Positions 8,035-17,780 are shown, counted from the first letter of the stretch. The stretch is 64,000 nucleotides of DNA from an uncultured Clostridia bacterium (GCA_947053925.1 CAMRUG010000001.1:62001-126000); one strand, 5' to 3'. Notes: generated by a model not told the origin, from the sequence alone. Translations and numbers: made by a program.

Positions 8035-8725
8035 CGTACAACAAGACGTTGCCGAGCAAGTTTCGGTAATAGTTGACGATATTACAAAGAAGAAAAAGAC
8101 TAAAAAAGAATTGATAATCAATATTTTTTTGATTATAGCCGTTGTTATACTGTTGCTTACGCTTGTATTGAAGCTTTTCGTCATAACAAGCGTGGGTATA
8201 GAAGGCGATTCTATGCTGCCGACTTTTTACGACGGCAATATGATTTTTGTCAACAAGACTGTTCAGCCTGAGCGCGGCGACGTTGTGGTATTTTACAAAA
8301 GAAACATTGACAGTAAGTTTAAGGCGCTTTTTGCAAGCAAAAAGAACCGCGGTAAAGACGGCAAATACGCAATGTTAATTAAGCGCGTCGTGGCTTTGGG
8401 CGGAGATAAAATTTGGGTAGAAGAAGTCCAAAACAATCTGTATAAAGTGTTTATAGAAACTCCGACAGGCGAACAGCTTACCGAAAATTACTACACTAAA
8501 AAAGGAGTATTGTTAGAAGAAAACTTTTTTTTGATTATTAACTCCGGCGATATTGCAAGCAGTAAACTCGGTAATCTAAAAGCACACACCAAAGACAATC
8601 CGTTAACCGTTACCGAAGGCAATATGTACGTTATGGGAGACAACCGCGCAAACAGTGCGGATTCCCGCGGAGAACTAGGAGAAGTACCGTTAGACAGGTT
8701 GTTTGGCGTAATGATTGATAAATAA
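8018..8725 (+). CDS. lepB: Type I signal peptidase
   Basis: Membrane-anchored serine protease that removes signal peptides from Sec-exported pre-proteins. The 235-residue protein has a charged Lys-rich N-terminus, one transmembrane helix (IINIFLIIAVVILLLTL; residues about 29-45), then box B with the nucleophile (EGDSMLPTF), box D with the general-base Lys (IKRVVALGGD) and box E (MGDNRANSADSR). GTG at 8018 is preferred: AAGGCGG (8002-8008) is nine bases upstream. The in-frame TTG at 8012 is too close to that site. It ends the rlmH-downstream operon and is followed by a strong terminator. Confidence 0.93.
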   Translation: MENQDNVQQDVAEQVSVIVDDITKKKKTKKELIINIFLIIAVVILLLTLVLKLFVITSVGIEGDSMLPTFYDGNMIFVNKTVQPERGDVVVFYKRNIDSKFKALFASKKNRGKDGKYAMLIKRVVALGGDKIWVEEVQNNLYKVFIETPTGEQLTENYYTKKGVLLEENFFLIINSGDIASSKLGNLKAHTKDNPLTVTEGNMYVMGDNRANSADSRGELGEVPLDRLFGVMIDK

Positions 8726-8755
8726 CCGTAAAAATTTTATAAGAATATATTTTTC

Positions 8756-8785
8756 AAAACGCAACGGAAAACCGTTGCGTTTTTG
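8756..8785 (+). terminator. Intrinsic terminator after lepB
   Basis: Perfect 12-bp stem AAAACGCAACGG / CCGTTGCGTTTT with an AAAA loop, running into T residues. Confidence 0.92.
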
Positions 8786-9196
8786 TAGTTTTATAGCAAA
8801 TTCAATTACGGCCGTTTAACTTTCAATGTAGTTTTTTGAATCAAGAAACTTGTTACTATTGAGAAAATTGAAATTAAATAAATTATGCGTGATTTTTATA
8901 TTATTCAGTTTACTGAAACACGCAAAAAACATCAGCCGATAAAAATGTTTAGCAATCGGACAAGGTTTAATTTTAAACGTTGTAAAAAGAACAAATTTTC
9001 GTGCGATCGAATCATTTTTTAATTGCAGTTAAAACCGTTGTTTATCAACTAAGATTTCGGTTTGCGTTTTTGATTGTCGTTGATTTTAATTGCAAAACAG
9101 TTCAACCGTAAAGTTGATATTTGTAAGTTGAAAGAAAAAATATATTTTAAAGAATTGTATGTATAAATCAACTTGTTTTACGCAAAAATTTAGGAT
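8786..9196. other. AT-rich intergenic region before the germination operon
   Basis: About 410 bases without a credible gene on either strand. It should hold the forespore (sigma-G type) promoter of the gerA operon, but I could not place a -35/-10 pair with confidence. No riboswitch or repeat was recognised. Confidence 0.5.
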
Positions 9197-10609
9197 ATGA
9201 AAGAAAACAATTTACAAAAATTTCTCGCAATATATTCGGGAGACGACGACGTACGTATCAGGGAAGTTTCGTGCGGAATCGAACTGACCGTTGTTTGTCT
9301 GGATACTATGTGCGATGACAAAAAGGTAAGCAGTTACGTTTTGCAGCCGTTAGTGTATGCCGAAGGAGCAACGGATATAAGCGCGGTAAAAACAACGCTT
9401 ATGGCGGGCGCCGTGGTTAGCAAAACCGTCAATTTACAATCTGCTATCGAAGATTTTGTTAACGGCTATACGCTTGTTTGGGACAGTAAGGGCAACTGCT
9501 TGTCGGTTGATACGCGTACGACGATAGGCAGGGCGGTGGCAGAACCGCCTACGTCTATGGTATTGCGCGGTCCGCGCGAAGGTTTTGTGGAAGATTTAAA
9601 AGTCAACATTACCTTACTTCGCAAACGGTTAAAAACGACAAGTTTCAAAGCAATCAATATAAACGTCGGTAAGTACACTAATACGGCAGTGTCTATTTGC
9701 TATATAGACGGAATTGCCGATCAAACAATAGTGGAAAAAATAACACAGCAACTGCAGGCGATAGATACCGACGCTATTTTGGATAGCAGTTATCTTGCGC
9801 GTTATTTGGATACAAACAAAACGATTTTGTTTAGACGCGTAGGTATAACCGAAAAACCCGACATTGCCGTTGCCAAAATGATAGAGGGGCGCGTTGCGAT
9901 AGTTGTGGACGGTTCTCCTATGGTGTTGACTTTACCGTATCTGTTCGTGGAGGATATGCAGAGTCCGGGAGACTATTACGAAAATTCTTCTATTACCGTA
10001 TTCGGACGTATACTGCGTTTTGTAAGTGTATTAGCGTCCGTTTTACTGCCGTCGCTATACGTTTGCTTACAGGTGTACAATTATCAGATAATTCCGCTCA
10101 AATTTTTAATTACGATAATGAACGCGTCTGAGGCAATACCGTTTTCTCCTCTTGCCGAGATGCTGTTAGTATTGATTATTTTTGATATTTTACGCGAAGC
10201 AAATTTGCGTATGCCGTCGGCAGTAGGTATCTCTTTGTCGCTTGTCGGCGCAATAGTACTGGGAGACGCCGCAGTAAAAGCGGGGCTATTGGGCGCTCCT
10301 GCCGTTATGATAGGCGCGCTTTCGGGTATCGGTTTGTTTACTTTGCCCGACAATACTCTCGTAATGTCGCTTATGCGGTTAATCGTAACTTTTTTAGGCG
10401 GAGTTATGGGTCTTTTGGGAGTAACGCTTGCAACAATCGTAACGTTGTTGTACCTTGCTTCGTTACAAAACAACAAAACCCCGTTTTTGGCGCCATTTGC
10501 ACCTAATATACCTAACGACAGACAAGACGCTATAGGACAAAAGCCCGTGCCCGATATGGATAAACGTCCCGAGTCTATACCTAACGAAAACAAAACCAGG
10601 AGGGGCTAA
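9197..10609 (+). CDS. gerAA: Spore germination receptor subunit A (GerA/GerKA/GerBA family)
   Basis: Largest subunit of the inner-membrane germinant receptor, which senses nutrients in dormant spores and triggers germination. The 470-residue protein has a soluble N-terminal half with family landmarks such as SMVLRGPREGFVEDL and IVVDGSPMVLTLPYLFVEDM. These are followed by DYYENSSITVFGRILRF and about five transmembrane segments to residue 440 or so, then a hydrophilic tail. The length is close to that of Bacillus GerAA (about 480). TTAGGAT precedes the ATG. It overlaps the next gene (TAATG), so A, B and C subunits are co-translated. Expression should be forespore-specific. Confidence 0.96.
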   Translation: MKENNLQKFLAIYSGDDDVRIREVSCGIELTVVCLDTMCDDKKVSSYVLQPLVYAEGATDISAVKTTLMAGAVVSKTVNLQSAIEDFVNGYTLVWDSKGNCLSVDTRTTIGRAVAEPPTSMVLRGPREGFVEDLKVNITLLRKRLKTTSFKAININVGKYTNTAVSICYIDGIADQTIVEKITQQLQAIDTDAILDSSYLARYLDTNKTILFRRVGITEKPDIAVAKMIEGRVAIVVDGSPMVLTLPYLFVEDMQSPGDYYENSSITVFGRILRFVSVLASVLLPSLYVCLQVYNYQIIPLKFLITIMNASEAIPFSPLAEMLLVLIIFDILREANLRMPSAVGISLSLVGAIVLGDAAVKAGLLGAPAVMIGALSGIGLFTLPDNTLVMSLMRLIVTFLGGVMGLLGVTLATIVTLLYLASLQNNKTPFLAPFAPNIPNDRQDAIGQKPVPDMDKRPESIPNENKTRRG

Positions 10610-11712
10610 TGGAAAAAAATAAAGTCGGTATTAACCAACTTGCCCTTATGTATTTGTTAGCTATTGCCGGCGGAAAGTTTCTCAACTTGCCGAGTATTTT
10701 GGCAAAAGACGTCGGGCATGACAGTTGGTTAACTCTTTTGTTCGGATTTGTGTTTGACGCAGTATGTCTAACGTTTTTGTTGTGGGCAATTAAACTCAAT
10801 CAAAAAAAACAACTCGATTTGTCGACTATCCTTGACAAAACCGTAAGTAAAGTTGTAAGCAAAATAATAATGGTGCTGTTTTTTGTGATTTTTATAATAC
10901 GCACAAATATACTGCTTGCTTCGTGCTATAAACTATTTGCGGTTACATTCGACGTCAGCACGAATTGGATAGTTTATGCTTTACCTATTGCCGCGATCGG
11001 TTTTTTGGCGGTGCAGTTGGGATTTAATTCGATTGCGCGTACTAGTCAACTGCTGTTTGGTATAATTTTTTTGGCAGTACTGGTATTGATATTATCGCCC
11101 GTTACGCAAGTGGAATTTACTTCGTTACTGCCTATCGGAGAAGCAGGTTTCGGTAAAATTGTAGGAACGTTCTTTAAGCGCAGTTTTTGGTTTTCCGATT
11201 ACTTGTTTATATATTTTGTGTTTGACAGTATAAAAGTCAAAAACAACAGAGTGTTCCTGCCTATTTTATCTGCGTTTGCAGTAGGCGCAGTGATGACGAT
11301 TGCAATGAACGCAATTTTCGTATCTTTATACGGCAGTCTTTCGCAAGATATCGAATTGGCTTTAAGCAAAATCGGAGTATACTTTGTGTCTAATTCTTCA
11401 AACGGCAGATGGGACTGGATTACGTTATCCGTATGGTTAATATCGGTGTTTTTAAAAATAATGGTATTTATTTACTGCGCGTATAAATGTTTAGAAAAAC
11501 TGTTTGAGTTCAAATCTGCAAAGTTAAACGTTTACGCCGTAATTTTTATTACACTAACACTTATGTTGCCTATGTTCGTATCTACCGATATGCTTTTGTC
11601 AACGGTCGTGGCGTGGGGTATGATACCGTTTTGCATCGTTCAATATTTACTTCCTATATCAATGCCGTTTCTTACAAAACTTGCAAACAGTAAATTGGAG
11701 AAGAGCGTATGA
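10609..11712 (+). CDS. gerAB: Spore germination receptor subunit B (GerAB/ArcD-type permease)
   Basis: A 367-residue polytopic membrane protein of the APC superfamily with about ten transmembrane helices. It is the subunit that binds the germinant, probably an amino acid. The N-terminus NQLALMYLLAIAGGKFLNLP and the next segment DSWLTLLFGFVFD are characteristic of GerAB proteins. It starts on the TAATG overlap with gerAA behind AGGAGGGG and its stop overlaps gerAC (ATGA), keeping the canonical A-B-C order of the tricistronic ger operon. The germinant cannot be inferred from sequence. Confidence 0.94.
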   Translation: MEKNKVGINQLALMYLLAIAGGKFLNLPSILAKDVGHDSWLTLLFGFVFDAVCLTFLLWAIKLNQKKQLDLSTILDKTVSKVVSKIIMVLFFVIFIIRTNILLASCYKLFAVTFDVSTNWIVYALPIAAIGFLAVQLGFNSIARTSQLLFGIIFLAVLVLILSPVTQVEFTSLLPIGEAGFGKIVGTFFKRSFWFSDYLFIYFVFDSIKVKNNRVFLPILSAFAVGAVMTIAMNAIFVSLYGSLSQDIELALSKIGVYFVSNSSNGRWDWITLSVWLISVFLKIMVFIYCAYKCLEKLFEFKSAKLNVYAVIFITLTLMLPMFVSTDMLLSTVVAWGMIPFCIVQYLLPISMPFLTKLANSKLEKSV

Positions 11713-12830
11713 GTAATATAAAACGTATAGCAGTGTTTGTCGTAATAATTCTTTTTGTCGTTTTGGTTGCGTCGAGTTTTGTCGGAAGCGAAATTTTAGA
11801 CCGTGCGATTATTATAGGTTTGGGCGTGGACAAGGCGGAAAACGGAGTTAAAATAACGGCGGAAGTCGTAAGTCCCGGAAACGGATCGGAACAAATAGGA
11901 ACATACAGCAAAACCGTTACCGCAGTAGGCGACAGTGTAGGACAGGCGCTAAACCGCATAGCGGAATTGACGGGAAAAGAAGCGTCTCTCGGAAGGTGTT
12001 TGCTGATAGTGTTGGGACAGGATTTGTACGAGAATGTAGATTTTAGCGACGTTATCGAGTACTTTATCAGGTCGGATAGTTTTAAAGAAAGTTCGGCTAT
12101 TTGCTGTTCGCAAGGTTCGGCAGAAGATATTATGAACAAAGGTTCTGCGCTTTCGCAAAGCGTTTCGTTGGCATTGACTGCGCTTATACAGGACCAATCG
12201 GAAAAAGTCGCAATAGTAACAAATAACTTGTTAGATTATACTTTGAGTCAAAGAGAGTTGTTTAAAACGGGCTTTTTAAATAAAGTGAGTTTTGTGTCGT
12301 CGCAAAACACCGATTCTAACAATCCCGATAAAGATCAGGGATATTTCGTTTTGGACGAAACGGTAGTTTTTAAAAGCAACCGGTATTTATATTCGATGGA
12401 TAAGGAAGAAACCAAAGCATACGCTTTGTTTGACGACAAGGTTTTGGGAGACACGTTCTCTTCCGACGCTTCTGGCAAGTTGCTTACTTTAAACGTCAAC
12501 AGTAAAAAAGTAGACAAGAAAATAAACGGAAATCAGGTGGAAATAAATATTAAACTGTATGCGAAACTTGCCCGTACAGACAGCGCGGATGTTGAAGGAA
12601 TATTCGTCTCAAAGGATAAAACGGAAATTCCCAAAGAGACGATAGACGACATAACAAATTACGCGACAACCATTGCCGAAACGCTTATTAACAAACAAAT
12701 CGAGTACAATTTCGACATTCTCGACATTCACGAATTGTTCAGACAAAAGCAAGGAACAAGCGAGGAACTCTCCAACAAACCCATGAGTGAACTGCCTGTA
12801 AAACTGAAAGTGGAAATCGTAGAAAAATAA
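11709..12830 (+). CDS. gerAC: Spore germination receptor subunit C (Ger(x)C family), without a visible lipobox
   Basis: Third subunit of the receptor, normally an outer-leaflet lipoprotein. The 373-residue protein shows the GerC landmark SEILDRAIIIGLGVDK near residues 24-39, YFIRSDSFKESSAI, and a C-terminal alpha/beta region with ELFRQKQG. The N-terminal hydrophobic helix (residues about 7-22) is followed by ASSFVGS rather than the usual L-S-G-C lipobox, and no Cys is present there. It therefore looks membrane-anchored by an uncleaved helix rather than by diacylglycerol. The ATG overlaps the gerAB stop. A short A/T-rich hairpin (TAGAAAA/TTTTCTA) spans the stop codon and is followed by T-rich sequence, giving a weak terminator. 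Confidence 0.9.
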   Translation: MSNIKRIAVFVVIILFVVLVASSFVGSEILDRAIIIGLGVDKAENGVKITAEVVSPGNGSEQIGTYSKTVTAVGDSVGQALNRIAELTGKEASLGRCLLIVLGQDLYENVDFSDVIEYFIRSDSFKESSAICCSQGSAEDIMNKGSALSQSVSLALTALIQDQSEKVAIVTNNLLDYTLSQRELFKTGFLNKVSFVSSQNTDSNNPDKDQGYFVLDETVVFKSNRYLYSMDKEETKAYALFDDKVLGDTFSSDASGKLLTLNVNSKKVDKKINGNQVEINIKLYAKLARTDSADVEGIFVSKDKTEIPKETIDDITNYATTIAETLINKQIEYNFDILDIHELFRQKQGTSEELSNKPMSELPVKLKVEIVEK

Positions 12831-12873
12831 CAAATTTTCTATTGTTTTTTTATCTCTTTTTTTACTTCTACGT

Positions 12874-12902
12874 TTGACGGCGCAAATGATTTGTGCTATC
12901 AT
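12874..12902 (+). promoter_or_regulatory. Sigma-A promoter of the aminopeptidase-phosphomutase operon
   Basis: TTGACG (12874-12879), 17-base spacer, TATCAT (12897-12902), 72 bases upstream of the ATG. Confidence 0.65.
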
Positions 12903-12973
12903 TTTTTAGTAATTATTATAGCGTATCTATCCGTTATTTTATATGGGCGCTAAAATAATACAGAGGTAAAAAA

Positions 12974-14212
12974 ATGGAACTGTTAAATTTTCTTAATACA
13001 AGCTATACAGCGTATCACACAACTGATAATGTGTGTAAATATTTGTTAAAACAAGGCTTTAAAAAGCTTGTTATGGGAGAGTTCTGGAAACTTGAAACGG
13101 GCGGCAAATACTTTGTTTCACGCAACGGCAGTTCGGTAATAGCGTTTAAAATAGGCAAAAAGCATTCGTTTAACATTTGCGAAAGTCATACGGACAGTCC
13201 TTCTTTAAAGATTAAGGGAGACAAACTCGTAAGCGGAGATATTATACGTTTAAACACCGAAACTTACGGCGGCGGCTTGCTGTATACTTATTTGGACAGA
13301 CCGCTTAAAATTGCCGGCAGAGTCGTCGTTCAAACGGCAAACGGCGTAGAACAGCGTCTTGTAACAAGCAAGTACAATGTAGTTATACCCAGTTTAGCAA
13401 TTCATCACAATCCGTCGGCTAACGACTCGTTGTCTTTGAACATTCAGCGCGATATGCTTCCGTTATTTGCGCAGACAGATACGGAGCTGTACAAAACTCT
13501 GTCGGACGGAAATGTATTGGACGCCGATTTGTATGTCGTTCCCGCTACGGAAGCGTTTTACAGCGGTGCAAACGGAGAATTCCTCAGTTCGGCAAGATTG
13601 GACAATCTTACAAGCGTTTATTCGAGTGTTCGCGCACTTGCCGAAAGCAAAGAAAAATGTATATCCGTTGCGGCGTGTTTGGATAACGAAGAAATCGGTA
13701 GCGGCACGCGTCAGGGAGCGCCGTCATTTATAGAACAGGTTATCGAATCTATCGCTCAGGCGTTAAATATGACGGAAATAGATATTATCAACGCAAAAGA
13801 AAACGGAATGGTGTTATCGGTGGATAACGGTCATGCCGCTCATCCGTCGCATTTAGAAAAAGCAGATATAGTTAATAAAACTCTGCTCAATTGCGGCATT
13901 GTAATAAAACACCACGTCAATTATGCGACAGACGGATTGAGTTCTGCAATTTTCAAAAAACTTTTGTCAAATTTCGGCATATTATATCAAGACTACTATA
14001 ACCGTAGCGACGTAAGATGCGGAAGTACCTTGGGGTTGGCAACTTCCCGACAGTTGGGAATGAAAACCTGCGATATAGGAATAGCAGAACTCGCAATGCA
14101 CTCTGCGTGCGAAACTTGCGGCGCAAAAGATATTGACATAATGACGGCAGGGCTCAAAGCCTTTTTGTCGGCAGATATTGACGGAACGGAGAGCGAAGTA
14201 GTAATAAAATAA
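12974..14212 (+). CDS. M18-family aminopeptidase (aspartyl aminopeptidase type)
   Basis: Cytosolic dinuclear-zinc aminopeptidase of 412 residues that trims N-terminal residues, with acidic residues preferred in characterised members. Metal and catalytic motifs in order: ESHTDSPSLKIKG (first His ligand and Asp), SARLDNLTS (bridging Asp), DNEEIGSGTRQGA (catalytic Glu and Glu ligand), DNGHAAHPSH (Asp and His ligands), with a last ligand expected in IAELAMHSACE near the C-terminus. Start chosen at the ATG behind AGAGGT. It is followed 11 bases later by the phosphohexomutase, probably in the same transcript. Confidence 0.94.
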   Translation: MELLNFLNTSYTAYHTTDNVCKYLLKQGFKKLVMGEFWKLETGGKYFVSRNGSSVIAFKIGKKHSFNICESHTDSPSLKIKGDKLVSGDIIRLNTETYGGGLLYTYLDRPLKIAGRVVVQTANGVEQRLVTSKYNVVIPSLAIHHNPSANDSLSLNIQRDMLPLFAQTDTELYKTLSDGNVLDADLYVVPATEAFYSGANGEFLSSARLDNLTSVYSSVRALAESKEKCISVAACLDNEEIGSGTRQGAPSFIEQVIESIAQALNMTEIDIINAKENGMVLSVDNGHAAHPSHLEKADIVNKTLLNCGIVIKHHVNYATDGLSSAIFKKLLSNFGILYQDYYNRSDVRCGSTLGLATSRQLGMKTCDIGIAELAMHSACETCGAKDIDIMTAGLKAFLSADIDGTESEVVIK

Positions 14213-14223
14213 CGGGGCGTTAA

Positions 14224-15882
14224 ATGAAAGATTACACTAAGGAATACAAAGTCTGGCAGGAAAAAGTAACAGATTCGGCGGTATTGAAAAGTTTGGCAGA
14301 AATGGACGAAGAAGAAATCTGCAACGCTTTTTCTAAAAATTTAGAATTCGGCACGGGCGGACTTCGCGGCATAATGAGTGCTGGCACGGACAGAATGAAC
14401 GTTTACACGGTTTACAGAGCAACCGAGGGTTTGGCAAAGTATATGCAAAGTCATTCTTTTAATACTTGTGCCGTTACATACGATTCACGCTTGAACAGCG
14501 AAGCGTTTGGAAAAATCGTTGCCGCGACACTGGCGTCAAACAATATAACCGTCTACTTGACCAAGGAGTGTATGCCGACGCCGTTTCTGTCTTTTATGGT
14601 AAGGCATCTCCGTTGCGATATGGGCGTAAATATTACTGCAAGTCATAATCCGTCGGAGTATAACGGTTACAAAGCGTATGACAGTAACGGCTGTCAATTG
14701 ACAGATTCCGCGGCGATGGAAGTTACGTCTTATATTAACGCGGTAGAACTTTTTAAAAGTCCGTTACCTAATTTTGACTTTTATTTAAACGATAAAATCA
14801 TTTATTGCGACGAACTGGTAGAACAGGAATATATCGCAAATGTTTTAAACGAAAGTTTAGGCAGTGCCGACGGTCTTTGCGCGGTATATACGCCGTTAAA
14901 CGGAGTAGGACACCGAATTGTCCCCGAAGTGCTGAAAAAAGCAGGACTAACGGAATTGCACATTGTGCCCGAACAGTCTATGCCTGACGGACATTTTGCA
15001 ACCTGTCCGTATCCTAATCCGGAGAAAGCCGAAGCGTTAACATTGGCAGTACAACTGGCACAGAAAAATAATGCTGATATTGTTCTTGCTACCGACCCCG
15101 ATAGCGACAGATTAGGCGTCGTAGTAAATACGGGCAAGGGTTTTGTTCAACTTAACGGCAACGAAGTGGGAGTACTTTTGTTAGATTACGTTTTGTCTAA
15201 ACTTAAAGAAACGGGCAAACTTCCCGACAATCCCGTTGTAGTCAAAACGATTGTTACTTCTAAAATGGCAGACGTTGTTGCGCATAAGTACGGCGCAACG
15301 GTTACAAATGTACTGACGGGATTTAAATATATCGGCGACGTGATAAACAAACTGCAGAAAAAAGGGCAGGAAAAAAGATATGTCTTCGGTTTTGAAGAAA
15401 GTTGCGGATATTTAAAAGGAACGTATGTGCGCGATAAGGACGGAATAGTCGCGGCAATGTTGGTTGCAGAGTGCGCCGCAATGTGTAAAAAACAGGGCAA
15501 AACTCTTTACGAGCATATTCAAGAACTCTATGCGCAATTCGGCAATTACTGCCTTAAAACAATCAGTTACCGTTTTGAAGGGATGAAAGGTTTCGAAATC
15601 AAAAACAAATTGCTTACAGAACTTCGTACGCATCCGTTTTTAACTCTCGGCGACAGCAGTGTAATCAATACTGTCGATTATTTAACCCAAACAAAGTTAG
15701 ATTTGCCAAAATCGAACGTTATGCAGTTTAACAGCGAAGACGGCAGTCAACTTATTATACGCCCAAGCGGAACAGAGCCTTTGATTAAATGTTATATCAC
15801 AACGACAGGCGATAAAGCGGAAACAAAAAGACGTTATAATGCAATTAAAGCGCAAACAGACAAACGGTTTTCAATTGATTAA
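14224..15882 (+). CDS. pgcA: Phosphoglucomutase/phosphomannomutase (alpha-D-phosphohexomutase family)
   Basis: Interconverts hexose 1- and 6-phosphates through a phosphoserine intermediate, supplying UDP-glucose and other wall or glycolipid precursors. The 552-residue size fits the PgcA/PGM2 subgroup. Visible motifs: FGTGGLRGIMSAGTDRMN (N-terminal substrate loop), TASHNPSEYNGYK (active-site Ser loop), ATDPDSDRLG (metal loop DxDxDR), GFEESCGYL (sugar-specificity loop) and RPSGTEPLIKCYI (phosphate loop). All key residues are intact. It is the last gene before a strong terminator. Confidence 0.95.
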   Translation: MKDYTKEYKVWQEKVTDSAVLKSLAEMDEEEICNAFSKNLEFGTGGLRGIMSAGTDRMNVYTVYRATEGLAKYMQSHSFNTCAVTYDSRLNSEAFGKIVAATLASNNITVYLTKECMPTPFLSFMVRHLRCDMGVNITASHNPSEYNGYKAYDSNGCQLTDSAAMEVTSYINAVELFKSPLPNFDFYLNDKIIYCDELVEQEYIANVLNESLGSADGLCAVYTPLNGVGHRIVPEVLKKAGLTELHIVPEQSMPDGHFATCPYPNPEKAEALTLAVQLAQKNNADIVLATDPDSDRLGVVVNTGKGFVQLNGNEVGVLLLDYVLSKLKETGKLPDNPVVVKTIVTSKMADVVAHKYGATVTNVLTGFKYIGDVINKLQKKGQEKRYVFGFEESCGYLKGTYVRDKDGIVAAMLVAECAAMCKKQGKTLYEHIQELYAQFGNYCLKTISYRFEGMKGFEIKNKLLTELRTHPFLTLGDSSVINTVDYLTQTKLDLPKSNVMQFNSEDGSQLIIRPSGTEPLIKCYITTTGDKAETKRRYNAIKAQTDKRFSID

Positions 15883-15908
15883 ATATCATATAAACTACAG
15901 TTCAATAA

Positions 15909-15945
15909 AAAAGGACAACTATTTTCTGACAGTTGTCCTTTTGTT
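15909..15945. terminator. Bidirectional intrinsic terminator
   Basis: AAGGACAACT (15911-15920) pairs perfectly with AGTTGTCCTT (15931-15940), with A-rich and T-rich flanks, so it can serve both the phosphomutase gene and the convergent ABC permease gene. Confidence 0.88.
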
Positions 15946-15956
15946 CTTTTTTGTAA

Positions 15957-16784
15957 TTACTTCAAATCGGCTTTTTCAAACGTAAAGTAACCGCTTACGA
16001 TAAACACGCCCGAGAATATCGCGTAATACAACAATATTTTGCCGACAAGCGCGCCGTTTACTGCCGCCGCATTGAATAAACTTGCATTGACAAACGGCAT
16101 CCAACTGATAAACGCTTCCGACAGCGTATTGCCCTGAAACGCTTCGCCGACAGTAATAATACTTACTATTATACTGAATAGAGCAGGAACAAACCGCGTA
16201 ATCAATATGGGGAACAAAACCGTAGCCCATTGTTTGCGCACAGAGAATAAAAACATTATTACGCAAGTTTGGACAAACACAACCGCGCATATTCCCAATG
16301 CTAAACTGCATAAAAAGCCCGTAGCCGCATCTCCTGCAGGTAAATCGTTAAACCCGAATATGGGTAATACGAAAATCAGCGTAGAAATAAAATAAGTAAG
16401 CAAATATGCAATACCTATAAAGATTGCAACAATCAAGTATGCAAAGAACAGTTGTTTGCGGCTTTTGTTTGCAAGAATTGCGTTGCGCATCGTTCCGTCG
16501 GTAAATTCCTTGCTTAGTATGACGCTTGAAGAAATCAACGACAGTAAAAATATATTGCCGGATACGTTTGGTAACTCCGAAAGGGTTAACGGCGTTACGC
16601 CTATTGTATGCAGTAAATACGATATGTTGTTGGAATCTGTGCCGCCTATCGCATCGATAAGACTGACGAGCCCTACAAGTGCAAGAGAAAGCAATATGGG
16701 CGCGGCAAAACAAATTGCCAGCATTATCCAAAACAGTTTACTTTTAATAAGACGGAAAAACTCTACTCGTAAAATATTTATCAT
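15957..16784 (-). CDS. ABC-2 type transporter permease
   Basis: A 275-residue membrane protein with about six hydrophobic segments, beginning with a short basic amphipathic stretch (EFFRLIKSKLFW) typical of ABC-2 permeases. Central motif: VILSKEFTDGTMRNAILANKSRKQ, where the EFTDGTxRN segment is the usual ABC-2 coupling element. It starts within the stop of the ATP-binding gene (ATGA overlap at 16781-16784), behind AAGGAGG. With its partner it would form an exporter; family members handle antibiotics, peptides or lipids, and the substrate is unknown. Confidence 0.88.
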   Translation of the reverse strand: MINILRVEFFRLIKSKLFWIMLAICFAAPILLSLALVGLVSLIDAIGGTDSNNISYLLHTIGVTPLTLSELPNVSGNIFLLSLISSSVILSKEFTDGTMRNAILANKSRKQLFFAYLIVAIFIGIAYLLTYFISTLIFVLPIFGFNDLPAGDAATGFLCSLALGICAVVFVQTCVIMFLFSVRKQWATVLFPILITRFVPALFSIIVSIITVGEAFQGNTLSEAFISWMPFVNASLFNAAAVNGALVGKILLYYAIFSGVFIVSGYFTFEKADLK

Positions 16785-17698
16785 AAAGAAGTTCCTCCTT
16801 TATTGTTTCTCGATTCGCGTACTATATTTATGTAGTAGTCTTCGAGAGAGTCTCCCAGTTGTACAACGTTTGTAACCGTTATGCCTGCTTGCGCTAACGA
16901 AAGCATTGCCTGCGTTATGGGAGTTTCGGAATAAAGTTCTAATTCGTTAGCGGAAACGGCTTCCGTTTTGCCGTATTGAGACAAGGTTTCTTTTGCCGCT
17001 TCCAAATTGTCCACTTTAAAGCGAATGCGTTTTCCGTTGGCATTTTGCAGTTCGTCGGCGGTTACACGCGTCAAAACAGAGCCTCTGTCCATAATATAAA
17101 ATTCGGTGGCAAATTTGCTCAATTCGGATAATATATGGCTGGATACGAGCAGAGTAGTACCTAGTTCTTTGTTGAGTTTTACAAAAATCTCGCGCATATC
17201 GAAGATGCCTTGCGGATCGAGCCCGTTAGTAGGTTCGTCAAGCAACAGCAATTGCGGTTTACCTACAAGGGTCATTGCTATTGCTAAACGCTGTTTCATT
17301 CCGAGAGAATAATTTTTTACTTTCTTGTTGGATTCGGGATCGAGTCCTACAAGTCTTACGGTAGATTTAAGGTATTCTTTGTCAACTACTATTCCGAGCA
17401 GTTTGCTTTGTATCGTCAAATTGTCCATTGCCGACATATTTGTGTATATCGACGGTCTTTCAACGATTGCGGCAACGTCGTTATCGCGGCGTTCTTGACT
17501 AGGTAACAATGAGAAAGTTCCCGAAGTGGGCTTAACAAGTCCCGTAAGCAAGCGGATTAAAGTCGTTTTTCCTGCGCCGTTTTGACCTACAAGTCCGACT
17601 ATCGCGCCGCGTTCAATCTCTATACTCACATTGTTAACAACGGTTTTGCCGTTGTAAGTTTTACAGAGATTTTTGGTTGAAATCATTATGTCCGCCAT
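16781..17698 (-). CDS. ABC transporter ATP-binding protein (ABC-2/drug exporter type)
   Basis: A 305-residue cytosolic ATPase. Walker A GQNGAGKTTLIRLL, signature YSLGMKQRLAIAM, Walker B LLLLDEPTNGLDPQG and the switch His in SSHILSELSK are all intact. The C-terminal 90 residues carry the extra regulatory domain seen in the BcrA/NatA-like group. AGGAGGAATAT precedes the ATG. First gene of a two-gene operon with the permease, from the promoter at 17752-17780. Confidence 0.93.
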   Translation of the reverse strand: MADIMISTKNLCKTYNGKTVVNNVSIEIERGAIVGLVGQNGAGKTTLIRLLTGLVKPTSGTFSLLPSQERRDNDVAAIVERPSIYTNMSAMDNLTIQSKLLGIVVDKEYLKSTVRLVGLDPESNKKVKNYSLGMKQRLAIAMTLVGKPQLLLLDEPTNGLDPQGIFDMREIFVKLNKELGTTLLVSSHILSELSKFATEFYIMDRGSVLTRVTADELQNANGKRIRFKVDNLEAAKETLSQYGKTEAVSANELELYSETPITQAMLSLAQAGITVTNVVQLGDSLEDYYINIVRESRNNKGGTSL

Positions 17699-17751
17699 AT
17701 ATTCCTCCTAAAATGAAGTTTGCTTGACAAAAAATACTCGCAATTAAAATA

Positions 17752-17780
17752 AGTATACACTAAATTATTTTGATTGACAA
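17752..17780 (-). promoter_or_regulatory. Sigma-A promoter of the ABC-2 exporter operon
   Basis: On the minus strand TTGTCA (17775-17780), 17-base spacer, TATACT (17752-17757), about 55 bases upstream of the ATP-binding gene. Confidence 0.78.
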
